Shown: one piece after another, positions 44,748 through 57,315 of the stretch | Layout of the letters: each line of letters opens with the position of its first letter | How positions within the stretch are numbered: position 1 is the stretch's first letter | Assembly (NCBI GenBank): GCA_030549175.1 | Contig: JAUKUA010000006.1 | Coordinates: 4,526,001 to 4,590,000, forward strand | Direction: 5' to 3' | From: Lasiosphaeris hirsuta | Taxonomy: Eukaryota > Ascomycota > Sordariomycetes > Sordariales > Lasiosphaeriaceae | Length of the DNA: 64,000 nucleotides | Program-made: the position numbers and the translations under genes | The notes under the pieces: model-generated | The model's database searches: none | The model's input: the letters and a program-made list of their open reading frames with translations, nothing else | Told to the model about the DNA's origin: nothing

Positions 44748-47700
44748 AGGAGTCGCTGAAGGCTGATTGTAAGCGGGGTGTCGGACAGTAAGCTTACGAG
44801 TAGGGCTTGCTCGGCGACCATAGAACACGGGAGATGCTCAATCGCAGTTTGAATTACCTCACTCGGAATAGTCCATAAGTGCCGTATTCCCTAAAGCTAT
44901 GGGGCCGTGGTCGTCGCAGTAAGTAGTCTCAGTGTCACGGCAGGTCAGGGTAAAGAGAGACGAGGCTACAATTACCTATCCTTGGATGTGTGAAAACAAG
45001 CGAAGGAAAGAGAGGAAGCAGAGGAACAAGTGGCTGCCGGATTCCGGGCCTTTATAGGAGTCCTGGGCGGCTCGGACCACTTATTCTTCCAGTGAATGGT
45101 TTGGCAACCCATACTACCAGCGAATGGTTTTCTTCGAGGTAGAGGGAGTTTACGTGACGGTGTGTGGCATGTGTGCCCGCCGTCACACTCAGAATTTCAG
45201 ACCCTGTAACGGTACTTTATATACCTCTGTCTTTATACTGAACGTACCAAATACTACGGCAAGACTTTCCAGGCTAAGGCTGGCGTATACACATAGGTCA
45301 AGGTTCAACAGGTACTACCATGTAGATTAACACATGCCTGCTCTAGTCGAGGTAATCTAGGGGAACTGTCCCACTACTGGAAAATTCTGGAGCCGAGCAA
45401 TGGAGAGAAAAGAAGATTGAATTGAGTCTGCTCCAGCTAAGAGAGCAAGGCGCGTGAGCGCCGAATATATACAAAAGAGAGAGCTGTGCCAAGGAGCTAG
45501 GCTCCTTGCCACAGCTGTGGCTAGGGCGTGTGCCACACCCACTGCAGTTATGCGACATGTTTTTACTCTCCGTTTTAAGGTTCTGTGTTATGGTAGTTAT
45601 GCCTACCTACTACGTAACTGATCTTTTCCTAGCCGTAAAAATGTAGCTTAATCTATCTTTTTAACTCATTTATACTTTACGATTAGCTATATGGGGTCTT
45701 CATAGGTCTTCCATGACCTCGGCTAACATAAGAAAATGTATTAGCTCTTATGGCGTAGTAGTAACATATGTCGGTGTTATAAATACTATTGGGAAGTTAT
45801 GAAGCTATCCTAGGGTCTTTTGTCGAGGAGATTGTAGGTTTAATCTCTAGTTAAGATAACCCATTTTTGTTTTTGTCTTTTTACCAGTTTGTTAAGGTTT
45901 TTTTTAGTAGAAATCTTTAACTAGCTTTAGGTATTTAAGATTTAAATAGGGTTTCTAAGAGTTATTCTCTAGGTTATAATCTAGCTATTTGATAAGATAA
46001 TAAAGTTACAGCCTACGAGCTAGGCCCCTGTGGTAGGCTAGCTCGACTTGTGAGTAGTGTCTAGGGTCCCGGCCTAGGCCGAGAACCCATCGACCTACAT
46101 ACGAGCCAGGGGGTCCTGGTCACGCCCAGATTTTAGTGTGTGTACGTGTCCCATAGGTTGAGCTACGATATAGCCACCGTTGTGGCCATCACGGTGGATC
46201 CGGGTCAAGGGGGTGATTCGCCCTGTTGACCTTAGGTAAGTCCACCAGTGTGACATAATACAACCTTATAAACCCTTCTGTTTCTCATTAGCTTGCAACT
46301 ACGAAGTATCGTCTGTCATTTTCCTTATGACCGTTCCATCTCCCTCCATCTACCTTCTCCCTTACAACTATTAGGACTTTAGGTTACGAAGATCATCTCT
46401 CTCACTTCGTATGAAAGCTCTAAGTCAGACCAACATCATTACTGGCCTAGAGTAGACGGTTAAGTTAACCTAAATCATAGCTCTACAGTTCGGTTCCACC
46501 AAAGGTGACACACCTTGTGATTGCCACACCCCAGTCTCTTCGACTACCCTGTGTCACAGCCTATAATAGATGCCATAGGTTAAAAAAGAAGTGTAGAGGC
46601 GAGCTCCTATATAAGAGGTATACTAAGGGAGGATATAAGTATATTTAGGTAGAGAGGCTTAGATACCTAGTAGGCTAGGGAGACCTTAGAAGGGGGGGCC
46701 CTAAGCTAGTAGAATATGAAAGTAGCTTATTAAAAGTAGTAAAAAGGAGCTAAGCTAGCAAACTACGCCTTTTAAAAGATAGAGTTTAGGCAAGGGCTCC
46801 TACTAAAGCTTAAGCTACCGAGAAAGTAGTTAGCTACCTTCCTAGCCAAGAGGGCAAGGTACGGCGACTTTGTCGGAAGCACTGTACTTTTGATAGGGGT
46901 TACAATTGTGTGATTGTATTACTTCTTACACTTCTCTGGCCTGTGGCCAGAGTGGTACTACTTATAGTAGTTCAAGATATTCTTTTTGGTAGCTCAGCTA
47001 GCCTCACAGCCACTCTATTTGCCTTTCTCAAGGTTGACTGTTGTTGCTACTATCGTGGCATTGCTAACGCCTCAATTCTAGCATCTTCTACGCTGTTCCA
47101 TCTGACAGACTTCTATTCTTACCACGAGCGCTTCGGCCACAAGCTAGGCTCCTAGAAGCTATATGCCTATGGGCTAAGAAAGGAGCCTCGACATGTCTTT
47201 AAGTGCCTTCTTAACGCTAAGGCCTTACCAACCCTCCCGAAGGGCAGCTTACTACTGCAGTTTATATTCCACAACAAGCAGATGTTTGCTTTATTCTGGG
47301 AATTTATAGGAAATGTAGCCATAGGAAGAAAATACCAAGGCATAACGGAAGAAGAAAATACCTTATAAAGTAGAGAAGAAATGGCATAGGTATAGGCTTA
47401 CAACCCCGTGAAAGAAAGGAGGCCTAAGCCTCTAGTTTCTTTTAAAGGTAGCTTCTCTCTACGGAGTTTTTATATACCTTAACGTGGCGAGTAAGCTATA
47501 GAGGGTAGGCAAGACCTCCTAGCAGTAAAGGGTATGTTCTAAGCCTAGATTTTGAGAAGAAAGATCTCTTATAGTCTCTTAGCTTTGGAGCCTCGCCCCC
47601 ATTCTAGTCGTTAACGGCGAAAACCCCGGACGTTAAACATCGATTAATCAATTTGGCAGGGCCCTTGGCCCTGCCACGTCCGAGTCGCCAAGAGCGAAAA

Positions 47701-48297
47701 CCCGGGACGTTAAACAAACAAATCAAATCAAACAAATCAAAATCAATCAATCTGCCGTTTTCAGGGTTGGCCCCGCGTTCTGTCAGGGTTATGTATGGTA
47801 CACATAGTAGATTGTAACATTTCACATAGTAGACAGCTACGCGCTCATTATAAAAGGCTAGGGAGTTAACAGCCTAGTTATTAACTTAACTAAGAAGTGG
47901 GTATTATAGAAGAAACAGCCTAGATTACGAGTTCACACCTCCTTAATTCAATATATCTCCGTAGCAGGGGTAGTACTACATCTACCGGTTGTCTATGAAG
48001 GTATATCAGTTTAATAGTAATAGTTTCAAAAAAAAAATGACACGAAGGACGCAAGAAGTAGTGGCAAAGCTGAATATTTTGAAGGACAAAACGGAAAAGA
48101 GGTGCTTGAAGGACTCAACCTCTGTAACACTAGCGAGATACCTATCTGCCTGCTCAGGTTGTACTAGTAGGTATTGTACCACGAAACCAACTCTCTAAAA
48201 GCAATTCAAAACCATCCGCCCCCCAACATCCCCCTTATACAAAAGCACTTCATTAGACACCGCCCCGGGCCGAGAAGGACCCATGAGGTAGTTGTTT
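44748..48297. repeat. AT-rich repeat relics with palindromes and LTR-like pieces
   Basis: No intact gene. At 45490-45508 CAAGGAGC and GCTCCTTG flank TAG, and 45508-45521 (GCCACAGCTGTGGC) is a perfect 14-bp palindrome; on the minus strand these sit about 30 bp before a TATATTC box, as in a solo LTR. From about 45590 to 47600 the DNA is rich in TAG, CTAG and TTA with no open frame over about 80 codons. At 47619-47639 and 47695-47715 a 21-bp sequence starting CGAAAACC and ending GACGTTAAAC is directly repeated around a hairpin (47655-47675, GGCAGGGCC CTT GGCCCTGCC). These look like decayed mobile elements; RIP is likely. Confidence 0.45.
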
Positions 48298-51200
48298 CTA
48301 CATGGTAAGCTCCAAATCCCCCCTCTGAAGTTGTTCCATCCCAATGAAATGCATCCCACCCGCGCAACGGTATCCTTGTTCCTCCTTGATCCAGGTATAC
48401 CCATACGGATACACACCTACGAGCCGCGACTGTATTTCCCTTTCTCTCTCCTCTTCCTTCTCTTTCTCTTCTAGCCGTTTATTCTGCTCCGCAGCCGCTT
48501 CCTCTGCCGTACGAATCTCTTCCTGGATGCGCTGTTGCTCCTGGGGCGCCGAAGTTGTTGAAGCAAGCTTTGCCTTGGTTTTCTGGACCTCCCCTACCAT
48601 GAGGTGGTATACCTTGCGGGATTTCTCCACATCACGCTGACGCTGACACGCGGCTCTCTTGGCCGTTTGGAGGGTGTCCCACACCTCATCAGGGACACCC
48701 GGGTCCCGGGGAGTCGGATCGTCAATCCCGTCGTCATTCTCGACACCGAGTTCGCCGGGTTCGTTACTATCAGCAGTATCTAGTAGCTCGGTCACGCGTC
48801 TCGCCTTACGCGGCTCGTCCATGTTCTCATCTACCCTGACCTTTCTCTTGACGCCGATACTCGCCATGATTCTTATCATAGGTTCGCTGATGGTTCTCTC
48901 CAGCGAATCGTACAGGATAGACGTGGCGCACGGCTGCTCGGACTCGTTGGAAGGATTTTCGCCTCGTGGTCCTCGCTCCCGGGTGGTGGCCTCACGGCTC
49001 TGTCGTTCGAGCAGCATAGACATCACAGCGTCTCGAACCGTGTCCTCGTCGACATCGAGGGAAGGCTGGTCACGGCGGGTGTTGAGCATGCTGAGGTAGA
49101 TGGTTCTAGCCAGCGTGTGTATGTCACGAGCAGCCCCCCACGATGGTATGCTCGAAAGCTGCTCGAAAGCGGAAGGGAGAAAACGATGTAGCATCTCAGA
49201 CGTCTTGATGGCGGTGATGCCGAGCCCGTTTTTTCTGAGACAACTGAAGAGTAACGTGATGGATTGTTGAATGCTGGGCGGCTTGAACCTGATGAAGTCT
49301 CCGAAGCGGCTAGATACCCCCTCGTTGACATGCATGAGCTTGTTTATGTCACGTTCGTATCCTGCTAGGATAACGACAAGCTTGTTCTGGTACCAGCTCT
49401 GGCTGAGACAGTTGACCATTTCGACAACGGCCTCCTTTCCGAAAACGCCATCGGCGAGTTTGTAAGCCTCGTCGATGAGGAGGACTCGGCCGAGGGCGGC
49501 ATCAAAGAGCCGCTTTGTCTTGGGCCCGGTGTGGCCAACGTATTCTCCAATCAAATCGGTGGCTGAGCGTTCGAGGACTTCCTTGGTGGATAGGAAACCC
49601 AAGTCGTAGAACAGCTCGCCCATCTTTCTGGCGGTGGAGGTCTTGCCGGTGCCTATGGTTCAAGCTCAGTCCCAAGCTTCCAGCTGACAGCAGTAGATTT
49701 ATATTTTGACTTACCTGGAGGTCCATAAAAGATAAAGTTGAACGGAATCTTGGTCCTCAGGTCCCAGTCTACCCCCTTCGAGCCATGATCGGACAGGGCT
49801 TTCATGTTCCTCACGACGCGCTGGAACCCCTCCAACTTCTCCACGACATCTTCGCAACCCACAAAGTCGCTGAACAGCTTCCGGATATCGAGGAGGGAGC
49901 GGCTACCCCCCCGGCCGAAATCGGGATCAAAGTCGTCGGCTGTCAGCAGATCGGGATCCCACCCCTCCGTGGCACTGCTACCCGGCCTCTTCATTCTCTC
50001 ATGGTGGTGTATCTTTGCCTTGTCCAATAAGATATCCACCTCCCCCGCGTTGCCAAACCCCGGCCTATTCCGGGACCGTTCGAGCTCCTCACACGCGGCA
50101 TCCATAGCTTCCTCGTCGGCGCGGAATGCTTGTTGACGCAGCTTCAGCTTCAAGATGTCTCTCAGCTCATCGGGGCGGTAATCCTCAAAATCGAAGGCCG
50201 TCGCGAGCGGAAACCGCCTTGCGAGCCCTTCGTTGGACTCGTTGAGCATGGACTCCATCTTGTCCCGGTAGCCAAGCAGCAGCACGCACCGGTCCTCGCC
50301 GGCGACGCCCTGGATTTCGCCCACGAGCGTGTCAATGACCGAGGAGCGGAACTGGTCCTGCGCGGCACCACCACCTTGGTTTTGGCGGCCACCGAGGCCG
50401 CCCAGGAACGAGTAGGCTTCGTCGATGACCAGCACCTTGCCCTTGGTGGCGTTGAGGATGGCCAGCGTGTTCCGTTCCGAGGTACCGAGCATATCGCCCA
50501 CAAAGTCGCACGGCTTCTTGACGACCACCTCGCCGTTGCTTAGCAGGCCCATGTCAGCTAGGATCCGGCCATAGAGCGCGGCGACGGTCGTTTTGCCCGT
50601 CCCCGGGTTACCGAGGAGCAACTTGTTCAGGGAGCACTGCACCAGCGGTTTCTCGGCCAGTTCGCGCGCGTAGTTGCTCTGCAGCGTGTGCGTAAGGGCT
50701 TTGACCGTGTTCTTGACAGCCTGGAGGCCGATGAGATCCTTGAGCGTCTTCCAGGCCTCGCTCGTTTCCAGCGCTGTCGAAGGTGGAGGCCCGATGAGAT
50801 CCTCCCGCGTGAGCTTGAGGTGGTCCCCCCTGCCGCCGCGCGTCCCAGCTTTTCGAGACTGGAAGAGCCGATTGGCCTGCCTCCGACGGATGGCGGACAC
50901 TGTGTTCTGAACCTCCCGGACGTTGCCGAACCCGTGCTTGCCGCTCGCTCTGCCGAGCCGCCGGGCCACGACCCGCATGTAGATGCCGTGGTAGCCACCC
51001 TCCACCGTGAGGTTTTTCTTGGGAAACGCAGATTTCAACTCCCAGACAAGCAGCTGAAAGAGCTCGTGCGCCTGGTAGTCGGGGAATCGGAGCGTCTTGG
51101 GGAAGAGGCTGGGAAGTGCCGGACTGGATGCGCAAAACGTGTCCATGTGCTTGCCATAACCAGTAAGAATGAAAACCACCTTTTCGCACAGCTCTTCCAC

Positions 51201-51773
51201 CTTGGATAAAAGGAAGTGGAAGACGGCCTGAGACGCGCTGGAGTCCGACGCGGGAATGTGGTGGACCTCTTCCAGGATGAAGGCACCGCCGAGGTCGAGC
51301 TGTCCCAGCGTCTGCTCAATGCCCTGCACGCCAAGCGTATGGAGGCTGATGGCCGAGATGCTGAGAATCTTATCGTGCGGGGTTGCCTCGACGCTGTGCA
51401 AGTAGCGGGCGTACAGCTTAGCGATGGTTGTTTTTCCTGCGGGGCGCTGCGTTAGAGTGAATGCGGGTGTGGGGTTGTCGCTGAATCTCACCAGTCGCAG
51501 TGTTCCGATGAAGATTGCATTGAAGCCCCCTTTCGCGAAGTCTAACCTTTGTTTCTTCATAGTCCGTACCAAGCTATTCAATGCGACAAATTCAGCCTTG
51601 ATGTGCTCGATTCCAACCATGCCCATTATCGTGTCGACGTGAGGGTTGGCTTGCTTCCATAGCTTCTTCTGCTGCTTCCAGTCTTCCAGCGCTTGCGACT
51701 GGATCTCTGGCCAGGGGGGGGCTGTTGGCCTATTAACAGTTGTTATGTCATTGGCAGGATCCCCGCTTGCCAT
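48298..51773 (-). CDS. triple AAA+ ATPase of the CbxX/CfxQ (SpoVK-like) family
   Basis: Exons 51773-51492, 51446-49715 and 49652-48298 give 1122 residues; the first intron (45 nt) is a multiple of three and could be retained. Three AAA modules lie in tandem. Module 1 (about 50-290) is degenerate: its P-loop reads LRPAGKTT without the leading glycine, and Walker B is FILEEVHH. Module 2 (about 325-560) has GNPGTGKTT and VLVIDEAYSFLGG. Module 3 (about 650-870) has YGPPGTGKTSTA, split by the last intron, and VLLIDEAYKLADG. A coiled, Glu/Arg-rich tail (EQNKRLEEKEKEEERERE) ends in a GYRCAGGMHF motif common in fungal members. These act as ring ATPases that remodel protein partners. It is divergent to the HET gene, with a 1.1-kb shared spacer. 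Confidence 0.9.
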
Positions 51774-51967
51774 TGTTGGGCCGCCTCGGGTGAGTACCTT
51801 GTGCTTGTTGCGGGGGGGGCGGGGGGGGGCAGCTAGTGATTGCTGACTGTCAAACAGAGCAGATCTGAAATATCCAGACGGAGATGGTCAAAGATTGACA
51901 GCAAGCCCCAGGAGGGGTAGCCACTAATAACTAAATATTGACTATGGGTCACAAGGAGGTCTCGAAA

Positions 51968-52490
51968 GTTCAGACATCGGCACACCAAGCCTCGGTGAGT
52001 GCCACGCTGTCCATCCTGCTTGATGTGCTGTGTGCTGGTGGAAATGGATGGACTGGTGGTGAGGCGGTGCACGCTGGGCACATACAGAGAGTCGCCAACT
52101 GAATGCAGATGAGCCAGGCACTAGCTAAGCCAGCATTGTCAACGTATAGGGTGGGAAAAAAAGCCCAAAAAAACCACAGCGTGTCTTCCAGTAATTGTTC
52201 AGGCATCATGCACCAGCCCCAGTAAGTGCCACGCGATCCATCTCGCTTGATGTGCTGTGTGCCGGTGGTGAGGCGGTGCATGTAGCCCAAGTTGACTTTG
52301 GTGGCCAAATTCTGATGTGGCCGTTGGGCATTGTGACAGAAATCCCGAGGCAAACATTGGGCACATAAAGAGGACCGCCGACGCAACATAGACGCGGGCC
52401 AGACGCCAATTCAGCCAGTATCATTGACGTATGAAGTGAAAACAAGGGAAGAACAAAAAAAACACAGCGTGTCTTCCAATAATCGGTTAT
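51968..52490. repeat. diverged tandem duplication in the spacer between the AAA and HET genes
   Basis: Two related units occupy about 51968-52200 and 52201-52490. Shared blocks occur in the same order: AAGTGCCACGC-type start, CTTGATGTGCTGTGTG, GGTGAGGCGGTGCA, TTGGGCACATA/CTGGGCACATA, and CACAGCGTGTCTTCCA followed by ATAAT-type text. Unit 2 has extra sequence in the middle. No gene is seen, although matching minus-strand frames (repeating TASPPAHSTSS) follow from the duplication. It forms part of the shared promoter region. Confidence 0.65.
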
Positions 52491-52910
52491 TGATCATGCC
52501 GTCGGTCCTTTGAGGCGGAATATCGGACATACGGCTGGCTAGGTACCTAGGTACCCAAGGTAGGCAGATTTTCACGTTGTGTAACCTCAAAGAATCAGGC
52601 CTCCAAACATACTACCAAAAGATTCATTGGTGATTGATCATTCTGCTGAATGTCAATGGCTTGGACACAACTGCTTGCGTGAAGGGGCTGATGAGCTGTA
52701 CGACGTGTTTTGGGAGTGGCAAAATATAAAGCACTGTTTGTAAAATGAATATCTTTCCGTAGCTTCGCTGTATTTTGGCGGCCATGATTCCAAGTCTTTC
52801 CATTATGTTGAATATGGTTGACGACATTTTTCGGTTCTGAAGCCTTCCTTATCTTGCTCAAGTCCGTCACTTTTACGGCTCAACGGGAAAACCCCGATTC
52901 GACTTCAGGA

Positions 52911-55900
52911 ATGGCTCCCTCAACCCCCGCCACTCGGCGCACGAACCCTGCCGACCACACGGCCCCAAGCGACGAGGAGGAAGATTCCCAGTGTTCCAGA
53001 AAGAAGAGACTTCGGACAGAAGTGCCAAGCTCCTCCGAGACAATATCGCCGTTGCATGATATCCCCTCACCACGACTTGCGGTCAATACCACAACCTCCC
53101 AGTTCGAGAGGGCGAGCTCTGTGGCTACCGAAGGTTGGGACTGCCAATTTCGGTACAAAGCCGTGTGCGCGCTTCTGCTCACGTGGGAAGGCGACGATGA
53201 AAGCTTCAAAGTGCTACTACACGGCGCCTGGAGAATCGAGGCAAGTCTGCGCAAGACGTACAAGTACGATACATGTCTCTGGAAGATACCGCGTCGGAAG
53301 CCGGCCCGGGAAATCACATACAAACTGAGCCAGTTCCTCAAGGCGAACGACGCCGCAGGGAACTTGGTAATCGTCTATTATGGAGGGCATGCCCTACCGA
53401 GCACACAGCCCGGGGGCGATCCTCTGTGGGTGCCGTAAGTGTCCTTATTCCACGTGCCCCCCTAGCAAATCAATGCCTTGGATTTTTGAGGGCTGATAGC
53501 AGTAGCAGTCGACGGCAGAGCGACATAGCGGTATCCTCTGGCGTTGTCATCGCGACATTGGAAGAGGCGGATTCTGATTTTCTACTCTTGTCTGACTGCT
53601 GTAATGCCTACCCACCCGCAGGCAGAAGCAGTCTCGTGGCAGGGCCGCAGCAGAACATCATCGAAGTGATATCGGCGATAGAACCCGACGGCATTACGAT
53701 TGAGCCAGGCCAAAACTCCTTCTCACGCCACCTGGACGAAGCACTCTTTATTTTTGCTCAGCGCGGACCGACCAAGGTTATTGACCTTCATGCCGAGCTC
53801 GCTGGCCCGGTCGGAGAATCGAAGTGTTCGCATTACTGGCTAGCGGGAGCATCTAGAACCATCATGTTGGCCCCTTTCTCCAAACCTACAGAGGCAATGT
53901 CACCATCAACTACAGAATCTTCACCATCGAAAACAACGTAGGTTTGCCTTGCGTTTCACTTATTTTTTACATCGGACTTGCTAATTTTTTACCGCCTTGG
54001 AATGTAGGAACCCTCCGTCCCAAAACCAACCTCCCTTACTCCGGTCCTTCATACAGGACCTACTTAAGAACTTTAGAGAAACCCCTGGGAAGACTCCTGG
54101 CTCTGATTACTACCGCAGCCGTCGTTTACTAAAGATCTATGACTATCTATCCTGTTGTGATGAATGGGACGAACTGCCCGAGGTAGAGGTAAGTTCCAGC
54201 TAACAAATTTCCCTTTCCCACTGTTCTAGGTAACGTTGAGGAATCTAACCCCATTCCAGGTCGCTTCACAAGTACGCAGCGCGACAACAGCAATATCGTC
54301 CATGCGCAGCCAGCTAAAATTGCGGATATCTGCCGAGCAACTTGAGCTTCGCAGCTGCCTCACTTTGGCCTACATGGATCGATACCGGCTGACCCACGAT
54401 TTTGCCGACATGGAACAAGGCATTGGTTTCGGGAAAACAGTCTCTCGCTGCACCGTTTACCAGAACCCAGACCTTTTCGCCTCCTTGCTCAACCTCAGCA
54501 GGCTGCTAGAGTGGAGATATTGGGTTTTGAAGAACGCCAAAGACCTCGAATACTCCATATCCATGAGTTCTAAGGCTATCTCAGTCATGCCCAAGGACGA
54601 CCCCTCCTGCTATTCGTTAGCGCGGATGTATCATGGATATTTGCTGTCTTGTCGACACCAAAGCCACCTTTCTCTTCCAGATCTGAAAGCAACAATTTCG
54701 CACATCATGGCGGCAGCCACAGCAACTCCAGAGACGAATTCCTTCTTCACCAAGACATCCAAGGAGAGCGAGAGACTACTGTCGGCGATTTCAAGGCTTT
54801 TTGAGCCCATGAATCCTGTCATGCCCGAGTACAAATATTCGCCCCTCCAGTCAACAGCGGTTCGAACCAATCCGCAAATCCGGCTTCTGCACCTTTTGCC
54901 CGGACAGGAGTCCGAACCATTGGAGTGCTCTCTGGAGGCTGTGACACCTTTCGAGGGGCCTACCATCGATACAATGTTCCTCGGCAAACCACATCCGACG
55001 AGGAGATGTCCATCGTATGAGGCTATTTCATATGCCTGGGGTAATGTGAAGTCGGAAGAGAAGATTATCTGCAACGGCAGACTCTTGAGGATCACATCGA
55101 GTCTCGCCGCCGCCCTTCGAAGGACACGCCTCCGCGACCGGCCCCGGGTCCTCTGGGCCGATGGCATCTGTATCAATCAGAAGGATGACTCCGACAAGGA
55201 ACAGCAAGTGCCCCTCATGGCGGCAATTTATTCACAAGCGAAGCAGGTGCTCTGCTGGCTTGGCGAAGACGACGAAGAGCATGCCGCGTACACGTTCGGC
55301 CTGGCCCAAACGTTGTGGACAAGGGTTGAGCCCCACTTTCACCAAACTCGACGCGAACATTTCTTCAAGATGGCTCGAGAAGTCAAGCCCGACGTTCTGA
55401 TGCCGCAAAAGATTCCGCCCGAAACCCCAAGCGACCTTGCCGAATCTAATACTTGGATTATAGTCTTTTTCCTCGGCTTTGACGACCTTGACGATGAGCT
55501 CCAAGACAAGTCGAATGCGAACCATTTTGTACAGCTGTTTGAGAAATCTTGGTTTCATCGTATGTGGATCCGGCAAGAGATCGGCTGGGCTACCAAGGCA
55601 ACTGTCCTGTGCGGGAGGTGGCAAACTGATTGGCGCTCGCTTTTTGTGGTACATCTGTGGGCCGTTACGAGGGCATTCAAGATGTTAAAAGGAGAATGGC
55701 GTCATCGAATGATCATGGGTTACGACAACTTCTTCGACGAATCAAAGTCTACCCTCGATCTCCTCGTGTCCTCGAGACGCTTCCAGTGCACAAACCCAAA
55801 GGACAGGGTCTTTGCGTTGCTAGGACACCCTGCTGCGTATCTCGAGGTCATCCCCTCCGGATACAAGGATCATGTTGCCGTCGTTCTCGAGTCTAAAGCC

Positions 55901-57315
55901 CGAGGCCAGACAGGTGATATGATTGTCAGGCAAATAGCAGAAGCACGCGAAAAAATTCACCGAGATATTCTATCGATCGTCTCGGAGAAAGACCATGCAC
56001 TTCATCGCGTGTTCCTTCAATCGAAAGGAAGTTGGGGTTTGAATGATTTGTGTCAAGCTGCCAGGCTCTCGATCATGTCAGAGACAGTAAAGAAGAGGGG
56101 TCAGTCCTCTCCACCAGTGTCTCCGAGGTCAGTAATTTTATCCCCCCCCCTTTCTTCAGTAGCAGCAGAAAGAAGAGCTAATGCCACCTAAGTAGAGCCG
56201 AGACAGTAGCCATCCCCACTTCTCAAGCATCACAACCCGATGAAAATTCCGACGGTGATGAAAATTCTGACGGTGATGGCGATGACTCGGACACTAGAAA
56301 GTTGGTGTATCACACATTTCACATGATGAATGAACTCCGAAGACTCGACGAAATTGAGAACCCTCGTCTGCATGCGGTAAACCGAGTGCAACCCCTTTCT
56401 ATTTTCACCTGCGCAACGAGCGAGAAGGCGGTCAAAGTGGACTACAGCCGGTCATTGGACGGCATCTACAGGGACATTGCGGGACACATCATAACATCTT
56501 CCAAATCGTTGGAAATCCTCCACGAAGTTCAGCACGATGCGAACCCCGGGAGCGCATGCTCTTCGTGGGCACCCCGATGGGACACGCCCGAGATTCATTA
56601 CAGTCTGCGCCGTTGCGGCAGGAACTTTCGAGCCTGGATTCGGCCTGAATCTTATGAAATCAGGGTGAAGTTTACGGGATCTCTCCTTCGGACTCCGGCC
56701 GTCTTGGTGGGGAAGATAACCTTTGCGACGGCTCCCTTCTCAGACGAACTCACCAAGGACCTGCCTAAAGCGACTCGGTTCTGGAAGAGCATTATTTCGT
56801 ATGACTCCTCATCCCGCCAGCTGACCCAAATGGAAAAGTTACAGATGTATCACCGCACTCTGACAGCGAATGGCCGAATTCTGGACGAGGGGGTTCGGGC
56901 TGATATTGTGGGCCTCCTCCGTCGCCGTGGGGATAGCTGGGCTAACTTTGCCACATTCTGGACCCATATGTACCGTCAGGACCGAGCTTGTAGGGGCGGG
57001 GCTCCTGATGCTGAGGTGCCCTACGTTCCCGAGCTAGAGGAAGCTTCACAATACGGGTTTCATGGCGATTTCATGAGAGAGGCTGCGCAAGTATGCCAGA
57101 ACCGCCGCGTGTTCTATACGGATAACGGATATTTCGGGATAGGCCCTAAGATTCTCCAAGAGGGCGACATGGTTTTTATTTTACCTCTGCCCGTTCCCTT
57201 TGTATTGCGGTCCCAGGGGAATCACTACATTTTGGCTGGAGAGTGCTATGTTGACGGTGTCATGAAGGGAGAAATGATGCAGGTGGCCAACGTCGAGAAG
57301 ATCGAAATCCAATGA
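52911..57315 (+). CDS. caspase-like peptidase plus HET domain protein
   Basis: Five exons (52911-53434, 53500-53937, 54008-54188, 54260-56127, 56193-57315) join in phase to 1377 residues. After a disordered head with a KKRLR basic patch comes a caspase-fold domain (about 75-300): LVIVYYGGHALP holds the catalytic histidine (His160) and LLLSDCCNAYPP the cysteine (Cys209, aligning with D-S-C). A helical, TPR-like middle (about 385-590) follows. The HET domain (about 634-790) shows YEAISYAWGNV, VLWADGICINQKD and AAIYSQAKQVLCWLGE, then CTNPKDRVFALLGHP. A DENSDGDENSDGDGDD linker and a last HET-associated region follow. HET proteins trigger heterokaryon-incompatibility cell death, and caspase-like domains are activated by partners; the fusion suggests an integrated death-execution protein. 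All motifs look intact. It could be two neighbouring genes, but phases favour one. Confidence 0.85.
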
